A stretch of 64,000 nt of DNA from Streptomyces aurantiacus JA 4570 (GTDB lineage: Bacteria; Actinomycetota; Actinomycetes; Streptomycetales; Streptomycetaceae): NCBI RefSeq assembly GCF_000414115.1, contig NZ_AOPZ01000109.1:109113-173112 (forward strand), in the 5' to 3' direction. Under the pieces are notes generated by a model. That model was given only the letters and a program-made list of their open reading frames with translations, ran no database searches and was not told where the DNA came from. The position numbers and the translations under genes are program-made. Of the stretch, positions 16,402-25,060 are shown one piece after another. Within the stretch, counting starts at the first letter, position 1; the number at the start of each line of letters is the position of its first letter.

Positions 16402-18302
16402 GCGGACTCCTCGATGTCGATGTCTATGCGGATGGCGTTGTCGATGTCCGGTACGTTCACTTTGCGCGAGCCGCCGTGGGGTTCACGCGCTGCGTTCCCG
16501 GCGCTCTCCTCGTCGGTCTCCCGCGTCACCACGGCCCGGTAGCGCGGCTCGCTGACGATCAGCTCGCGGTGTTCGCCGACCGCGGCGACCTGGCCCTCGT
16601 GCAGGAACACGACGCGGTCGGCGCGGTCCAGGAGCAGCGGCGACGAGGTGAGGACGACGGTCGTGCGGCCGGCGCGCAGCTCGCGCAGGCCGTCCGCGAT
16701 GCGGGCCTCGGTGTGCGAGTCGACGGCGGACGTCGGCTCGTCGAGCACCAGGGCCTCCGGGTCGGTGACCAGCGACCGGGCCAGCGCCAGGCGCTGGCGC
16801 TGGCCGCCGGACAGGGAACGGCCGCGCTCGGTGAGGCGCGCGTCCATCGGATCGTCCGCGACCGAGCCCTGCAGCAGGGCGTCGAGCACGTCGGCGCACT
16901 GCGCCGCGGCCAGGGCCCGCTGCGCGCTCACGGCTCCGGACGACGGTACGTCGAGGAGCGCGCGCAGCGTTCCGGACAGCAGGACCGGGTCCTTGTCCTG
17001 GACGAGGACGGCGGTGCGGGCGGTGTCCAGGGGAAGCTCGTCCAGCGGTACGCCGCCGAGCCGCACCGACAACAGCCCCGCCGCCTCCTCGAAGGCCGGG
17101 TGCCCGCCGAGCCGTTCGGCGAGCCGGCCGGCCGCGTCCGGGTCGCCGCACACGACGGCGGTGAGGCGTCCGGCCGGGGCGAGCAGTCCGGTTTCCGGGT
17201 CGAGGAGGTCGCCCGAGGGCACCCCTTGCGCACCCCGTACCTCCATCTCCCGCGCACCCTGGGCGCCGACCGCTCCCCGCGCCCCCTGGGTGCCCACAGC
17301 ACTCTCCGTCCGCTCCAGCGCCAGCACCCGCGCCGCCCGCTTCGCCGAAGGACGCGAGAAGGAGTACGCCATGGCGATCTCCTCGAAGTGCCGCAGCGGG
17401 TAGTTGAGCAGCATCACCGCGCTGTACACGGTGACCAGTTCGCCCACCGTGATGCGGCCGTCGCGGGCGAGATGCACGCCGTGCCAGACGAGCACCACCA
17501 GGAGCAGTCCCGGCAGCAGGACTTGGATGGCCGAGATCACCGCCCACATGCGCGCGCTGCGCACCGCCGCCGCCCGCACCTCCTGCGAGGCACGCCGGTA
17601 GCGTTCCAGGAACAGCTCCTCGCCCCCGATGCCGCGCAGCACGCGCAGCCCCGCGACGGTGTCCGAGGCCAGCTCGGTGGCGCGCCCGGCCTTCTCCCGC
17701 TGGACGTCGGCCCGCCGGGTGGCACGTGGCAGCAGCGGCAGGACGGCGACCGCGAGGAGCGGAATGCCGATCGCGACGACGACGCCGAGCGAGGGCTGGT
17801 ACACGAGCAGGCCGACGCAGACCGCGACCACGGTGAGCGCGGCCGCCGCGAACCGCGACAGCGCCTCCACGAACCAGCCGATCTTCTCGACGTCCCCCGT
17901 GGACACGGCCACGACCTCGCCGGCCGCGACCCGCCGGGTGAGCGCCGCGCCGAGCACCGCGGTCTTGCGGGCGAGCAGCTGCTGGGTGCGGGCGGACGCA
18001 GTGATCCAGTTGGTGACCGCGGTGCGGTGCAGCATGGTGTCGCCGACCGCGACGGCGACCCCGGCCAGCAGGATCACACCGCCCGCGACCGCGAGACGCG
18101 TGCCCGAGCGGTCGACGACGGCCTGCACGGCGAGCCCCACCGTGTAGGGCAGGGCCGCGATGCCGAGGAAGTGCAGCAGCCCCCAGCAGAGCGATTTGAG
18201 CTGGCCGCCGAGCTGGTTCCGGCCGAGCCAGAGCAGGAAGCGGGGACCCGAGCGGGTGTCGGGCAGACCCGGGTCGGCGTACGGAAGATCGCGAATGTGC
18301 AT
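16398..18302 (-). CDS. ABC half-exporter (TMD-NBD) with degenerate Walker A and intact LSGGQ
   Basis: A 634-residue half-exporter. Transmembrane domain about 30-330; the NBD follows. The Walker A position reads CGDPDAAGRLAERLGG and lacks the GK(S/T) core, and the switch His is replaced in VLTSSPLL. The signature LSGGQRQRLALARSL (about 495-509) and Walker B ALVLDEPTSAVD are intact. With the next gene, whose Walker A is good but whose signature is LTPAQ, it would form one complete and one degenerate ATP site. The ATG at 18302 is chosen because MHIRDLPYADPG looks like the family start; the longer in-frame extension has poor codon use. It is the first gene of the pair. Confidence 0.87.
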   Translation of the reverse strand: MHIRDLPYADPGLPDTRSGPRFLLWLGRNQLGGQLKSLCWGLLHFLGIAALPYTVGLAVQAVVDRSGTRLAVAGGVILLAGVAVAVGDTMLHRTAVTNWITASARTQQLLARKTAVLGAALTRRVAAGEVVAVSTGDVEKIGWFVEALSRFAAAALTVVAVCVGLLVYQPSLGVVVAIGIPLLAVAVLPLLPRATRRADVQREKAGRATELASDTVAGLRVLRGIGGEELFLERYRRASQEVRAAAVRSARMWAVISAIQVLLPGLLLVVLVWHGVHLARDGRITVGELVTVYSAVMLLNYPLRHFEEIAMAYSFSRPSAKRAARVLALERTESAVGTQGARGAVGAQGAREMEVRGAQGVPSGDLLDPETGLLAPAGRLTAVVCGDPDAAGRLAERLGGHPAFEEAAGLLSVRLGGVPLDELPLDTARTAVLVQDKDPVLLSGTLRALLDVPSSGAVSAQRALAAAQCADVLDALLQGSVADDPMDARLTERGRSLSGGQRQRLALARSLVTDPEALVLDEPTSAVDSHTEARIADGLRELRAGRTTVVLTSSPLLLDRADRVVFLHEGQVAAVGEHRELIVSEPRYRAVVTRETDEESAGNAAREPHGGSRKVNVPDIDNAIRIDIDIEESA

Positions 18303-18476
18303 GGTGTCCCAGCGCGCGGAGGCGAAGAAGCGGAGGTAACAAACCGTGAAAGGTTCGCCTCGTTCCGTGGCCCGAAGCAAACGGTTTTCCGCGGCCGGGC
18401 AAAGAGTCGGCCATTCCCCGGGGCGGCGCGCGGCCCTCGTCGGGGTGCGGAAGTTCCCGGTGCGACGATGGGGCGC

Positions 18477-19229
18477 ATGCGAATAGCCGGTGTGGTGCGA
18501 ACCGCGGCCGCGGCAGCGGCCTGCTCCGTCCTCCTGACGTCCTGCGGCGGATCGGGCGACGACGAGGGCGCGGCCGACAAGGACGGCGCGGGGAAGGCGG
18601 ACCGTACGGACGCCCGTTCCGCCGACGACCTCCGGCGCGTTCCGGACGTGGGCGACCGCCTCCAGTCACGGATCCCGAAGAACTCCCGCCAGGTCGTGGC
18701 GGTCTACGGCGAGGGCAAGGACTCGGCGGACGCGACGGTGGTCCTCTATACGAAGTCCGCCGCCACCTGGAAGAAGACCCGCAGCTGGCCCGCCCACAAC
18801 GGCAAGAAGGGCTGGACGCCCGACCACCGCGAGAACGACAAGCGCAGCCCGGTCGGCGTGTTCACGCTCAGCGACGCGGGCGGTGTCCTCGCCGACCCGG
18901 ACCCCGCGCCCGGCACCGGACTCCCGTACACGAAGTCCGTCGCCTTCCAGGCCCCGCACTACTGGCCCAAGACGCACTGGCACGACTTCGACCACGTCAT
19001 CGCCATCGACTACAACCGCGTCAAGGGGACCCCGCCCAACGACCCGACACGCCCGCAGGGGCAGACCAAGGGCGGCAGCATCTGGCTGCACATGGACCAC
19101 GGCAGCGGCACGTCCGGCTGCGTGAGCCTGTCGAAGTCCGGCATGCGCCACCTGCTGCGCACGCTCGATCCGAAGCGGCACCCCGTCGTCGTCATGGGGG
19201 ACAAGGCGTCCCTCGGACAAGACCGTTGA
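18477..19229 (+). CDS. L,D-transpeptidase (YkuD) lipoprotein
   Basis: A 250-residue lipoprotein. The signal peptide ends in the lipobox LLTSC (Cys at 22), followed by a Gly/Asp/Ala-rich linker and a YkuD catalytic domain (about 62-245). The catalytic motif is HMDHGSGTSGCVSLS with nucleophile C215. Enzymes of this type make 3-3 crosslinks in peptidoglycan or attach proteins to it, outside the membrane; some YkuD proteins of this COG3786-like branch have uncharacterised roles. The ATG at 18477 gives the cleanest signal peptide; an ATG at 18468 adds three residues. It diverges from the ABC exporter pair and ends in front of a strong terminator. Confidence 0.86.
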   Translation: MRIAGVVRTAAAAAACSVLLTSCGGSGDDEGAADKDGAGKADRTDARSADDLRRVPDVGDRLQSRIPKNSRQVVAVYGEGKDSADATVVLYTKSAATWKKTRSWPAHNGKKGWTPDHRENDKRSPVGVFTLSDAGGVLADPDPAPGTGLPYTKSVAFQAPHYWPKTHWHDFDHVIAIDYNRVKGTPPNDPTRPQGQTKGGSIWLHMDHGSGTSGCVSLSKSGMRHLLRTLDPKRHPVVVMGDKASLGQDR

Positions 19230-19233
19230 GCGA

Positions 19234-19275
19234 GGGTTGCCCCCGGCCGCAGGCGGCTGCGGCCGGGGGCAACCC
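19234..19275. terminator. Perfect 19-bp bidirectional hairpin terminator
   Basis: Arms gggttgcccccggccgcag (19234-19252) and its exact complement (19257-19275) enclose a GCGG tetraloop. It lies 4 bases after the L,D-transpeptidase stop and 8 bases beyond the stop of the convergent GH109-like gene, so it should end both transcripts. Confidence 0.92.
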
Positions 19276-19283
19276 CTGTGCGC

Positions 19284-20750
19284 TCAGGACTGCTTCGGCT
19301 TCTCCGAGTCCATCCCCGGACGCGCCTTCTTCCACAGGCCCCGGGTGAAGTCCGGGATCGCCTGCGGCGCGCCCTGCGCCTTGATCGAGGCGTGGCTCAG
19401 CGGCACCGGTGCCGTCCACGTCGCCGCGTCGTACACGTCGAAGTCCGGCACGAGCCCGAGCCGCATGCACTGCATCAGGCGGAACACCATGATGTAGTCC
19501 ATGCCGCCGTGCCCGCCGGGCGGATTGGCGTGTTCCTTCCACAGCCAGTGGTCGAACTCGGCGGCGTACTTGCCGAAGTCGCCCCAGCGGTCGTCCGTGT
19601 GGTCCGGCTCGATGTAGATGCGCTCCGGGTAGTCCTCGAACACGCCCTTCGTGCCGCCCAGGCTGTTGATGCGGCTGTAGGGGTGGGGCGTGGAGACGTC
19701 GTGCTCCAGGCGGATCACGCGGCCCTTGGCGGTCTGGACGAGGCTGATGGTGCGGTCGCTCTCGATGTACGTCTCCTTCCAGCTCGGGTCGCCGGGCGGC
19801 ATGTGCGCCTTGCGGTACTCGGCGAGGCCGAGCGCGGGCGTGCCGAAGCTGGAGATGTGCGTGACGCGGTCGCCGCGGTTGACGTCCATGTAGTTGGCGG
19901 TCGGGCCGAAGCCGTGGTTGGGGTACAGGTCGCCGCGCAGCCGGGTGTGCCACAGGCGCCGCCACGGGCCCTCGTAGTACTTCGGGTCGAACATCAGGCC
20001 GCGCAGGTCGTGGTTGTACGCGCCCGCCGCGTGCAGCAGATCGCCGAACTTGCCCGCGTGCGCCATCCGCAGGACCCGCATCTCGTTCTTGCCGTAACAG
20101 CAGTTCTCCAGCTGCAGGCAGTGTCTGCGGGTGCGCTCGGACAGGTCGACCAGCGCCCACAGCTCGTCGAGACGCATCGCGATCGGACACTCCACGCCGA
20201 CGTGCTTGCCGTTGAGCATCGCCGACTTGGCCATGTCGAAGTGCAGGTCCCAGGGCGTCGCCACGTACACGAAGTCGACGTCGCCGCGCTCGCAGAGCTT
20301 CTCGTAGTCATGATCGCCGTTGGTGTACGTCGCCGGGGCGGGCTGGCCCGCGGCCACCACCTTCTTCGCGGCCGCGGCCGTCTTGTCCTTGACCGGGTCG
20401 CACAGCGCGACGACGCGTACGCCGGGCAGGGCGAGGAACAGGTCGATCATGCTGCCGCCGCGGTTGCCGAGGCCGATGATGCCGACGCGGACCGTGGAAC
20501 GGGCCTCGAACGGCACGCCGATCATCGTCTTGCCCTTGCGGGCCGGGGCCTCCGCGGTGCCCGCGGTGCCCGCGGAGGCCGCGGGGGCTCCGGCGGGGGT
20601 GTCCGCGTGCGCCGTGCCGGTGGCGAAGGCGCCAAGGCCCAAGCCCGCCCCGGCTATGCCCGCCGTGCGGAGGACCGTGCGCCGGGAGTGACCGCCGGTG
20701 GATTCGTCGGTGGACTCTTCGGGTGCCGGTGTCGCGTTCTCGTCGTGCAT
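19284..20750 (-). CDS. Tat-exported Gfo/Idh/MocA-fold enzyme, GH109 alpha-N-acetylgalactosaminidase-like
   Basis: A 488-residue protein with a twin-arginine signal ([20 protein letters not shown], about 22-41, cleavage after THA). The NAD-binding fold begins [19 protein letters not shown]. Segments [45 protein letters not shown] and GHGGMDYIM closely resemble the GH109 family, whose founding member (Elizabethkingia NagA) removes alpha-N-acetylgalactosamine by an NAD-dependent elimination mechanism. Export by Tat fits a folded, cofactor-loaded protein. The ATG at 20750 has GGAGGTCCG in front. The glycosidase assignment rests on remembered family motifs; a plain oxidoreductase is the alternative. 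Confidence 0.8.
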   Translation of the reverse strand: MHDENATPAPEESTDESTGGHSRRTVLRTAGIAGAGLGLGAFATGTAHADTPAGAPAASAGTAGTAEAPARKGKTMIGVPFEARSTVRVGIIGLGNRGGSMIDLFLALPGVRVVALCDPVKDKTAAAAKKVVAAGQPAPATYTNGDHDYEKLCERGDVDFVYVATPWDLHFDMAKSAMLNGKHVGVECPIAMRLDELWALVDLSERTRRHCLQLENCCYGKNEMRVLRMAHAGKFGDLLHAAGAYNHDLRGLMFDPKYYEGPWRRLWHTRLRGDLYPNHGFGPTANYMDVNRGDRVTHISSFGTPALGLAEYRKAHMPPGDPSWKETYIESDRTISLVQTAKGRVIRLEHDVSTPHPYSRINSLGGTKGVFEDYPERIYIEPDHTDDRWGDFGKYAAEFDHWLWKEHANPPGGHGGMDYIMVFRLMQCMRLGLVPDFDVYDAATWTAPVPLSHASIKAQGAPQAIPDFTRGLWKKARPGMDSEKPKQS

Positions 20751-20927
20751 CGGACCTCCGTCATCGCGGTGCCTACCTATGGGCGGAAGACACCCTGATG
20801 GCGGGTCGGGCGGGGCGCAAGAGACCGAAGTGGCCAAGGGGTTGGACTTTTCGCGGCTCCCGAGCACGCCGTGCCCGGGACCGCGACGGGCACCGGGGCC
20901 CGGCCGAGCCGTGACCGAGCGTGTCGG

Positions 20928-21221
20928 TCAGCGGGTGACGATGTTGTGCGCCGGGACGATCTGCGGCTCGCCGTCGGCGTGGCCCAGATCGGCCAGGATC
21001 GGCTGGAGGATCTTCGCGAAGTTCTCGAACGCCTCCTCTGACTCCCACACGTCGACGACCCGCCACCCGCCGTCGATCGGCCCGGCCGCGTGGGAGATCA
21101 GTCCGGGCGCGGGAATGTCGGCGAGCGAGGTGAACTCGCCGCCGTCGGTGAGGCGGTTGATGCAGGCATCGTAGAGCTCCTGCCCGACGCCCGGAGTGTC
21201 GAATGTGACGATGATGGCCAT
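20928..21221 (-). CDS. Small conserved protein, probable dimeric alpha/beta-barrel
   Basis: A 97-residue protein with no signal or membrane segment. It has the pattern of small Streptomyces proteins of the antibiotic-monooxygenase-like dimeric barrel fold: a first strand MAIIVTFDTPGVGQELYDAC, then GLISHAAGPIDGGWRVVDVW, the ESEEAFENFAKIL helix and the final strand around IVPAHNI. I do not know a function. It stands alone between the GH109-like gene (177 bases away) and the FAD/FeS dehydrogenase stop. Codon use is typical of the region. Confidence 0.75.
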   Translation of the reverse strand: MAIIVTFDTPGVGQELYDACINRLTDGGEFTSLADIPAPGLISHAAGPIDGGWRVVDVWESEEAFENFAKILQPILADLGHADGEPQIVPAHNIVTR

Positions 21222-21438
21222 GTCGTCCCCCTACTGCTCGTTCGCTGCGTGCGGCGATCGCCCCGGTCGGCGCGACCCCCTCATGCCTACCCGAGCGCTG
21301 TCAGCGCGTCGACGCGTTGCGGGGGCCAGGTGGAGGGAGCTGAGGCGCGCCAGGGGGTTCCGCGCCCTGGGTGAGCCGACTGCCACCCGGCGTGCGCCCG
21401 CACGGCGGCCGTTGGGAGGGCTCGGGACACGAGGTGCG

Positions 21439-24402
21439 TCACTCAGGGCCCGTGGGCCGCGTCGCCCGCTCCAGCTCCTGCAGCACCGAGCCGTACTCCC
21501 GTCCCGTCGCGTGCTGCATGCCGACCTCGCACAGGCGGTTCGCCGAGAGGTGGGCGTCGAAGTGACGGGACGTCACCTCGGTGGCTTCCCTGTGCGTGGC
21601 CGACTCGGTGAGTTCCTTGTGGAGCATGCCCCGGTCGCCCGCGAACGCGCAGCAGCCCGCGTCGGCCGGGACCACGACCTCGTCCGCGCACGCCTCGGCG
21701 ACGGCGCGCAGCTGCGGCTCGTCGCCCAAGTGCCGCATGGAGCAGGTGGGGTGGAGGACCGCGGTGCCGATGGTGCGGTGGACGGTGAGGTGGGGGAGGA
21801 GGTCTTCGGCGGCCCAGACGAGGGAGTCGACGACGGTCAGTTCCTGGTGCAGCCGGCGGTTGTCGGCCGTGAGGTGGGGCACGACCTCGTGGGCGATGCC
21901 GAGCGTGCAGGACGAGGCGTCCACGACGAGCGGCAGCGCCCCGCCCGCCGTCCAGCCCCAGGCGGCCTCCACGATGCGGTTGGCCATCACGCGGTTGCCC
22001 GCCTCGTACCCCTTGGAGTGCCAGATCGTCGCGCAGCACGTACCGGCGACGTCGTCGGGGATCCACACCGGCTTGCCCGCGCGGGCCGAGACCGCGACGA
22101 CGGCCTGCGCGAGAGGGATCTCGCCGGGGCTGGCGAAGATGCGGTTCACGCACGCCGGGTAGTAGACGGCGGACGCGCCCACGCGCGCGGTGTGCGGGAG
22201 CCGGGCGGGGGCGGCACCGGGAATCTCCGGCAGCCACTCGGGCACCAGGTCGGGGCGGACGGCCTTGCGGGCGGCCCGGGTGACGGCGGTCAGGAGGCGA
22301 TCGCCCCGGCCGCCGCCCAGGCGGGCGCCGAGCTTGTCGGCCGCGGCCACCGCGAGGCGCGCGGACGCCTCGACCGCCTTGAAGTTCCGGGCGGCGAGGG
22401 CGGCCGCCTTCTCCTCGCGCGGGGAGTGCCGGGCGTGCCGGAAGTCCTTCATGAGGGCGCCCGTGTCGATGCCGACCGGGCACGCCAGCTTGCACGTGGA
22501 GTCCCCGGCGCAGGTGTCCACGGCGTCGTATCCGTACGCCTCGACGAGGCCGTCCTCGACCGGGGAGCCCGGCCGCTGCCGCATCATCTCGCGGCGCAGC
22601 ACGATGCGCTGGCGCGGTGTGGTCGTCAAGTCCTCGCTGGGGCACGTCGGTTCGCAGAAGCCGCACTCGATGCACGGGTCGGCGATCAGCTCGACCTTGG
22701 GGATGGTCTTCAGGCCCCGCAGATGGGCCCCGGGGTCGCGGTCGAGGACGACGCGGGGCGCGAGCACGCCGTCCGGGTCGATGACGCGCTTCGTGCGCCA
22801 CATCAACTCCGTCGCCTTCGGGCCCCATTCGAGCTCCAGGAACGGCGCGATGTTGCGGCCCGTGGCGTGCTCGGCCTTCAGCGAGCCGTCGAACCGCTCG
22901 ACGGTCAGGCGGCAGAACTCGTCCATGAACGCGGCGTACCGGTCCACGTCGGCGGGCCTGCCCGCGTCGAAGGCGAGCAGGAAGTGCAGATTGCCGTGCG
23001 CCGCGTGCCCGGCGACGGCCGCGTCGAAGCCGTGCCGCGTCTGGAGTTCCAACAGGGCCTCGCAGGCGTCCGCGAGGCGCGACGGGGGCACGGCGAAGTC
23101 CTCGGTGATGAGCGTCGTGCCCGCCGGGCGCGAACCGCCGACGGCCGTCACGAACGCCTTGCGCGCCTTCCAGTAGCCCGCGATCGCCTTCTGGTCACGG
23201 GTGAACTCGTTGGTCACGGAGGCCACGGGCGCCACGAGGGAGAGCTCGCCGAGCACCCGCGCGGCGGCCGCCTCGTACGCCGCCTGCTGTGTCTCGTCCG
23301 GCGCGCGGAACTCCACCAGGAGCGCGGCCGTGTCCTTGGGCAGCCGCGCCCAGTCGGCCGGTACCCCCTGCACGCTCACCGACGCGCGCAGCGTGTTGCC
23401 GTCCATGAGCTCCACCGCGAGGGCGCCCGCCTCGTTGAACCGCGCCACCGCGGCAGCGGCGGCGGGCAGCGACGGGAAGAACAGCAGCGCGGTCGACACG
23501 CACCGGTCGAGCGGCAGCGTGTCGAAGACGACCTCGGAGATGAAGCCGAAGGTGCCCTCGGAGCCGACCATCAGGCCGCGCAGGATCTCCACGGGCGTCG
23601 CGCCGTCCAGGAACGCGTCCAGGCGATAGCCGTTGGTGTTCTTGATCTCGTACTTCGCGCGGATCCGGGCCGTCAGCCCCGGGTCCGCCTCGATCTCCCG
23701 CTTGATCTCCAACAGGCCCGCGCACAGAGCGGGTTCGGCGCCCGCGAGCTCGTCGTCCGCGTCCGGGTGTGCCGTGTCGACGACCGTGCCGGACGGCAGC
23801 ACGCACGTCAGGGACGCCACCGTGCGGTACGAGTTGCGGGTGGTGCCCGCCGTCATCCCGGAGGCGTTGTTCGCCACGACCCCGCCGATGGTGCAGGCGA
23901 TCGCGCTCGCCGGGTCCGGGCCCAGCACCCGCCCGTGGCGGGCCAGCGTGGCGTTGGCGCGCACGACCGTCGTCCCCGGCCCGATCCGCGCCCGCACCGC
24001 GCCCTCAGGGCCGTCGACGACCTCGATGCCCGCCCAGTGCTTGCGTACGTCGACGAGGATGTCCTCGCCCTGCGCCTGGCCGTTGAGGGAGGTGCCGGCC
24101 GCGCGGAAGACCACTTCGCGGCCCCGGCCGTGCGCGTACGACAGGACGGCCGAGATGTCGTCGATGTCCTCGGCGACGACCACGACCTGCGGCACGAAGC
24201 GGTACGGGCTCGCGTCCGAGGCGTACCGCACCAGGTCGGACACCTTAGTGAGGACCTTCTCGGGGCCGAGGATCGCGGTGAGCTCACCGCGCAGCGGCTC
24301 GGGGGTGCCGCCGGCCTGCCGGTCGGGGACCCGGTCGGTGGACGGCGCGCGGCCGTCGGGGGCGGGGCGCAGTGCGTCGGGGTCGGGCTCCAGCAGGGGC
24401 AT
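21439..24402 (-). CDS. FAD-linked oxidase fused to FeS/CCG reductase domain (D-lactate/glycolate dehydrogenase type)
   Basis: A 987-residue two-part flavoprotein. The N-terminal half is a PCMH/VAO-type FAD domain (AAGTSLNGQAQGEDILVDVR; ACTIGGVVANNASGM; GSEGTFGFISEVVFDTLPLD) with its C-terminal cap. The second half has two 4Fe-4S motifs (CIECGFCEPTCP, about 576; CAGDSTCKLACP, about 635) and CCG-type cysteine clusters (GTCCATIWHSKGY and AGCCAFAGDRGM). This is the layout of quinone-linked D-lactate or 2-hydroxyacid dehydrogenases on the inner face of the membrane. The ATG at 24402 is 54 bases downstream of the MarR stop on the same strand, so the regulator may precede it in one transcript. Confidence 0.9.
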   Translation of the reverse strand: MPLLEPDPDALRPAPDGRAPSTDRVPDRQAGGTPEPLRGELTAILGPEKVLTKVSDLVRYASDASPYRFVPQVVVVAEDIDDISAVLSYAHGRGREVVFRAAGTSLNGQAQGEDILVDVRKHWAGIEVVDGPEGAVRARIGPGTTVVRANATLARHGRVLGPDPASAIACTIGGVVANNASGMTAGTTRNSYRTVASLTCVLPSGTVVDTAHPDADDELAGAEPALCAGLLEIKREIEADPGLTARIRAKYEIKNTNGYRLDAFLDGATPVEILRGLMVGSEGTFGFISEVVFDTLPLDRCVSTALLFFPSLPAAAAAVARFNEAGALAVELMDGNTLRASVSVQGVPADWARLPKDTAALLVEFRAPDETQQAAYEAAAARVLGELSLVAPVASVTNEFTRDQKAIAGYWKARKAFVTAVGGSRPAGTTLITEDFAVPPSRLADACEALLELQTRHGFDAAVAGHAAHGNLHFLLAFDAGRPADVDRYAAFMDEFCRLTVERFDGSLKAEHATGRNIAPFLELEWGPKATELMWRTKRVIDPDGVLAPRVVLDRDPGAHLRGLKTIPKVELIADPCIECGFCEPTCPSEDLTTTPRQRIVLRREMMRQRPGSPVEDGLVEAYGYDAVDTCAGDSTCKLACPVGIDTGALMKDFRHARHSPREEKAAALAARNFKAVEASARLAVAAADKLGARLGGGRGDRLLTAVTRAARKAVRPDLVPEWLPEIPGAAPARLPHTARVGASAVYYPACVNRIFASPGEIPLAQAVVAVSARAGKPVWIPDDVAGTCCATIWHSKGYEAGNRVMANRIVEAAWGWTAGGALPLVVDASSCTLGIAHEVVPHLTADNRRLHQELTVVDSLVWAAEDLLPHLTVHRTIGTAVLHPTCSMRHLGDEPQLRAVAEACADEVVVPADAGCCAFAGDRGMLHKELTESATHREATEVTSRHFDAHLSANRLCEVGMQHATGREYGSVLQELERATRPTGPE

Positions 24403-24456
24403 GGCCTCTCCTCGGCAGATCGGCTGCGGTTCCTCGCGCGCCGGCGGCGGGCGGGG

Positions 24457-24900
24457 TCAGCAGCGGTGGCGCTCCGGCACGTCGAACAGGGCGTCGAGCA
24501 GGCCGCCGAGCTGCTCGCGCTGCGCGGCGTCCAACGGAGCCAGGATGTCCTCCGCGGCGGCCCGGCGCGCGCCGCGCAGCCGCCCGAGCGCCTTGAGCCC
24601 GCTGTCCGTGAGCTCTATGCGGATGACCCGGCGGTTGCTGGGGTCGGGGACGCGGCGCACCAGGGCGGCCGCCTCCAGGCCGTCGACCACGCTGGTGACG
24701 GCGCGCGGCACGACCTCGAGGCGCTCGGCGAGGTCGGCCATCCGGGGCGGCGTCTCGTAGTGCGCGAGGGTGCGCAGCAGGCGGGACTGCGCCGGTGTGA
24801 TGCCGATGGGCTCCAGATGGCGCTTCTGGATGCGGTGCAGCCGACGGGTCAGCCGGAGCAGCTGCTCGGCCAGGAGTCCGTCGGTGTCCGGGTTGCTCAT
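24457..24900 (-). CDS. MarR-family transcriptional regulator
   Basis: A 147-residue winged-helix repressor of the MarR type: dimerisation helix LAEQLLRLTRRLHRIQKRHL, recognition region MADLAERLEVVPRAVTSVVD and wing LEAAALVRRVPDPSNRRVIR. It is divergent from an ABC exporter gene; the 160-base gap holds two inverted repeats that look like its operators (24927-24962). MarR proteins beside exporters usually release DNA on binding a toxic ligand, so control of the exporter is likely. The FAD/FeS dehydrogenase gene follows 54 bases downstream and may also be under its control. Confidence 0.92.
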   Translation of the reverse strand: MSNPDTDGLLAEQLLRLTRRLHRIQKRHLEPIGITPAQSRLLRTLAHYETPPRMADLAERLEVVPRAVTSVVDGLEAAALVRRVPDPSNRRVIRIELTDSGLKALGRLRGARRAAAEDILAPLDAAQREQLGGLLDALFDVPERHRC

Positions 24901-24926
24901 AGTCGAACGTTATCAGGACCAGGTGC

Positions 24927-24962
24927 ATTGTGAGCATAGGTAACAATGAGCTACGCTCTCAT
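24927..24962. promoter_or_regulatory. Paired inverted repeats, likely MarR operators
   Basis: Two dyads overlap by two bases in the divergent gap. The first is ATTGT-N11-ACAAT (24927-24947) and the second ATGAG-N7-CTCAT (24946-24962). This A/T-richer segment contains likely promoter elements (TAGGTAACAAT, GTTATC). Binding there would block both the MarR gene and the exporter gene. Confidence 0.65.
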
Positions 24963-25060
24963 AGTCATCGCCGGTGCGTCGGCGGCGCGGGCCGACGTGG
25001 GCGCGGCCGTGCGGCCGCCTGCCCGCATCCGGCTCCCCCGCGCACTTCCGTAGGAGCCCA

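Noticed and set aside
18341..18387. AAACCGT and ACGGTTT arms in the ABC/L,D-transpeptidase divergent gap
   Set aside because: The arms are 33 bases apart with no further symmetry; could be chance in the A/T-rich promoter region.
21350..21370. CCAGGG/CCCTGG dyad after the FAD/FeS dehydrogenase gene as a terminator
   Set aside because: The stem is only six pairs around a nine-base loop; too weak to list as a feature.
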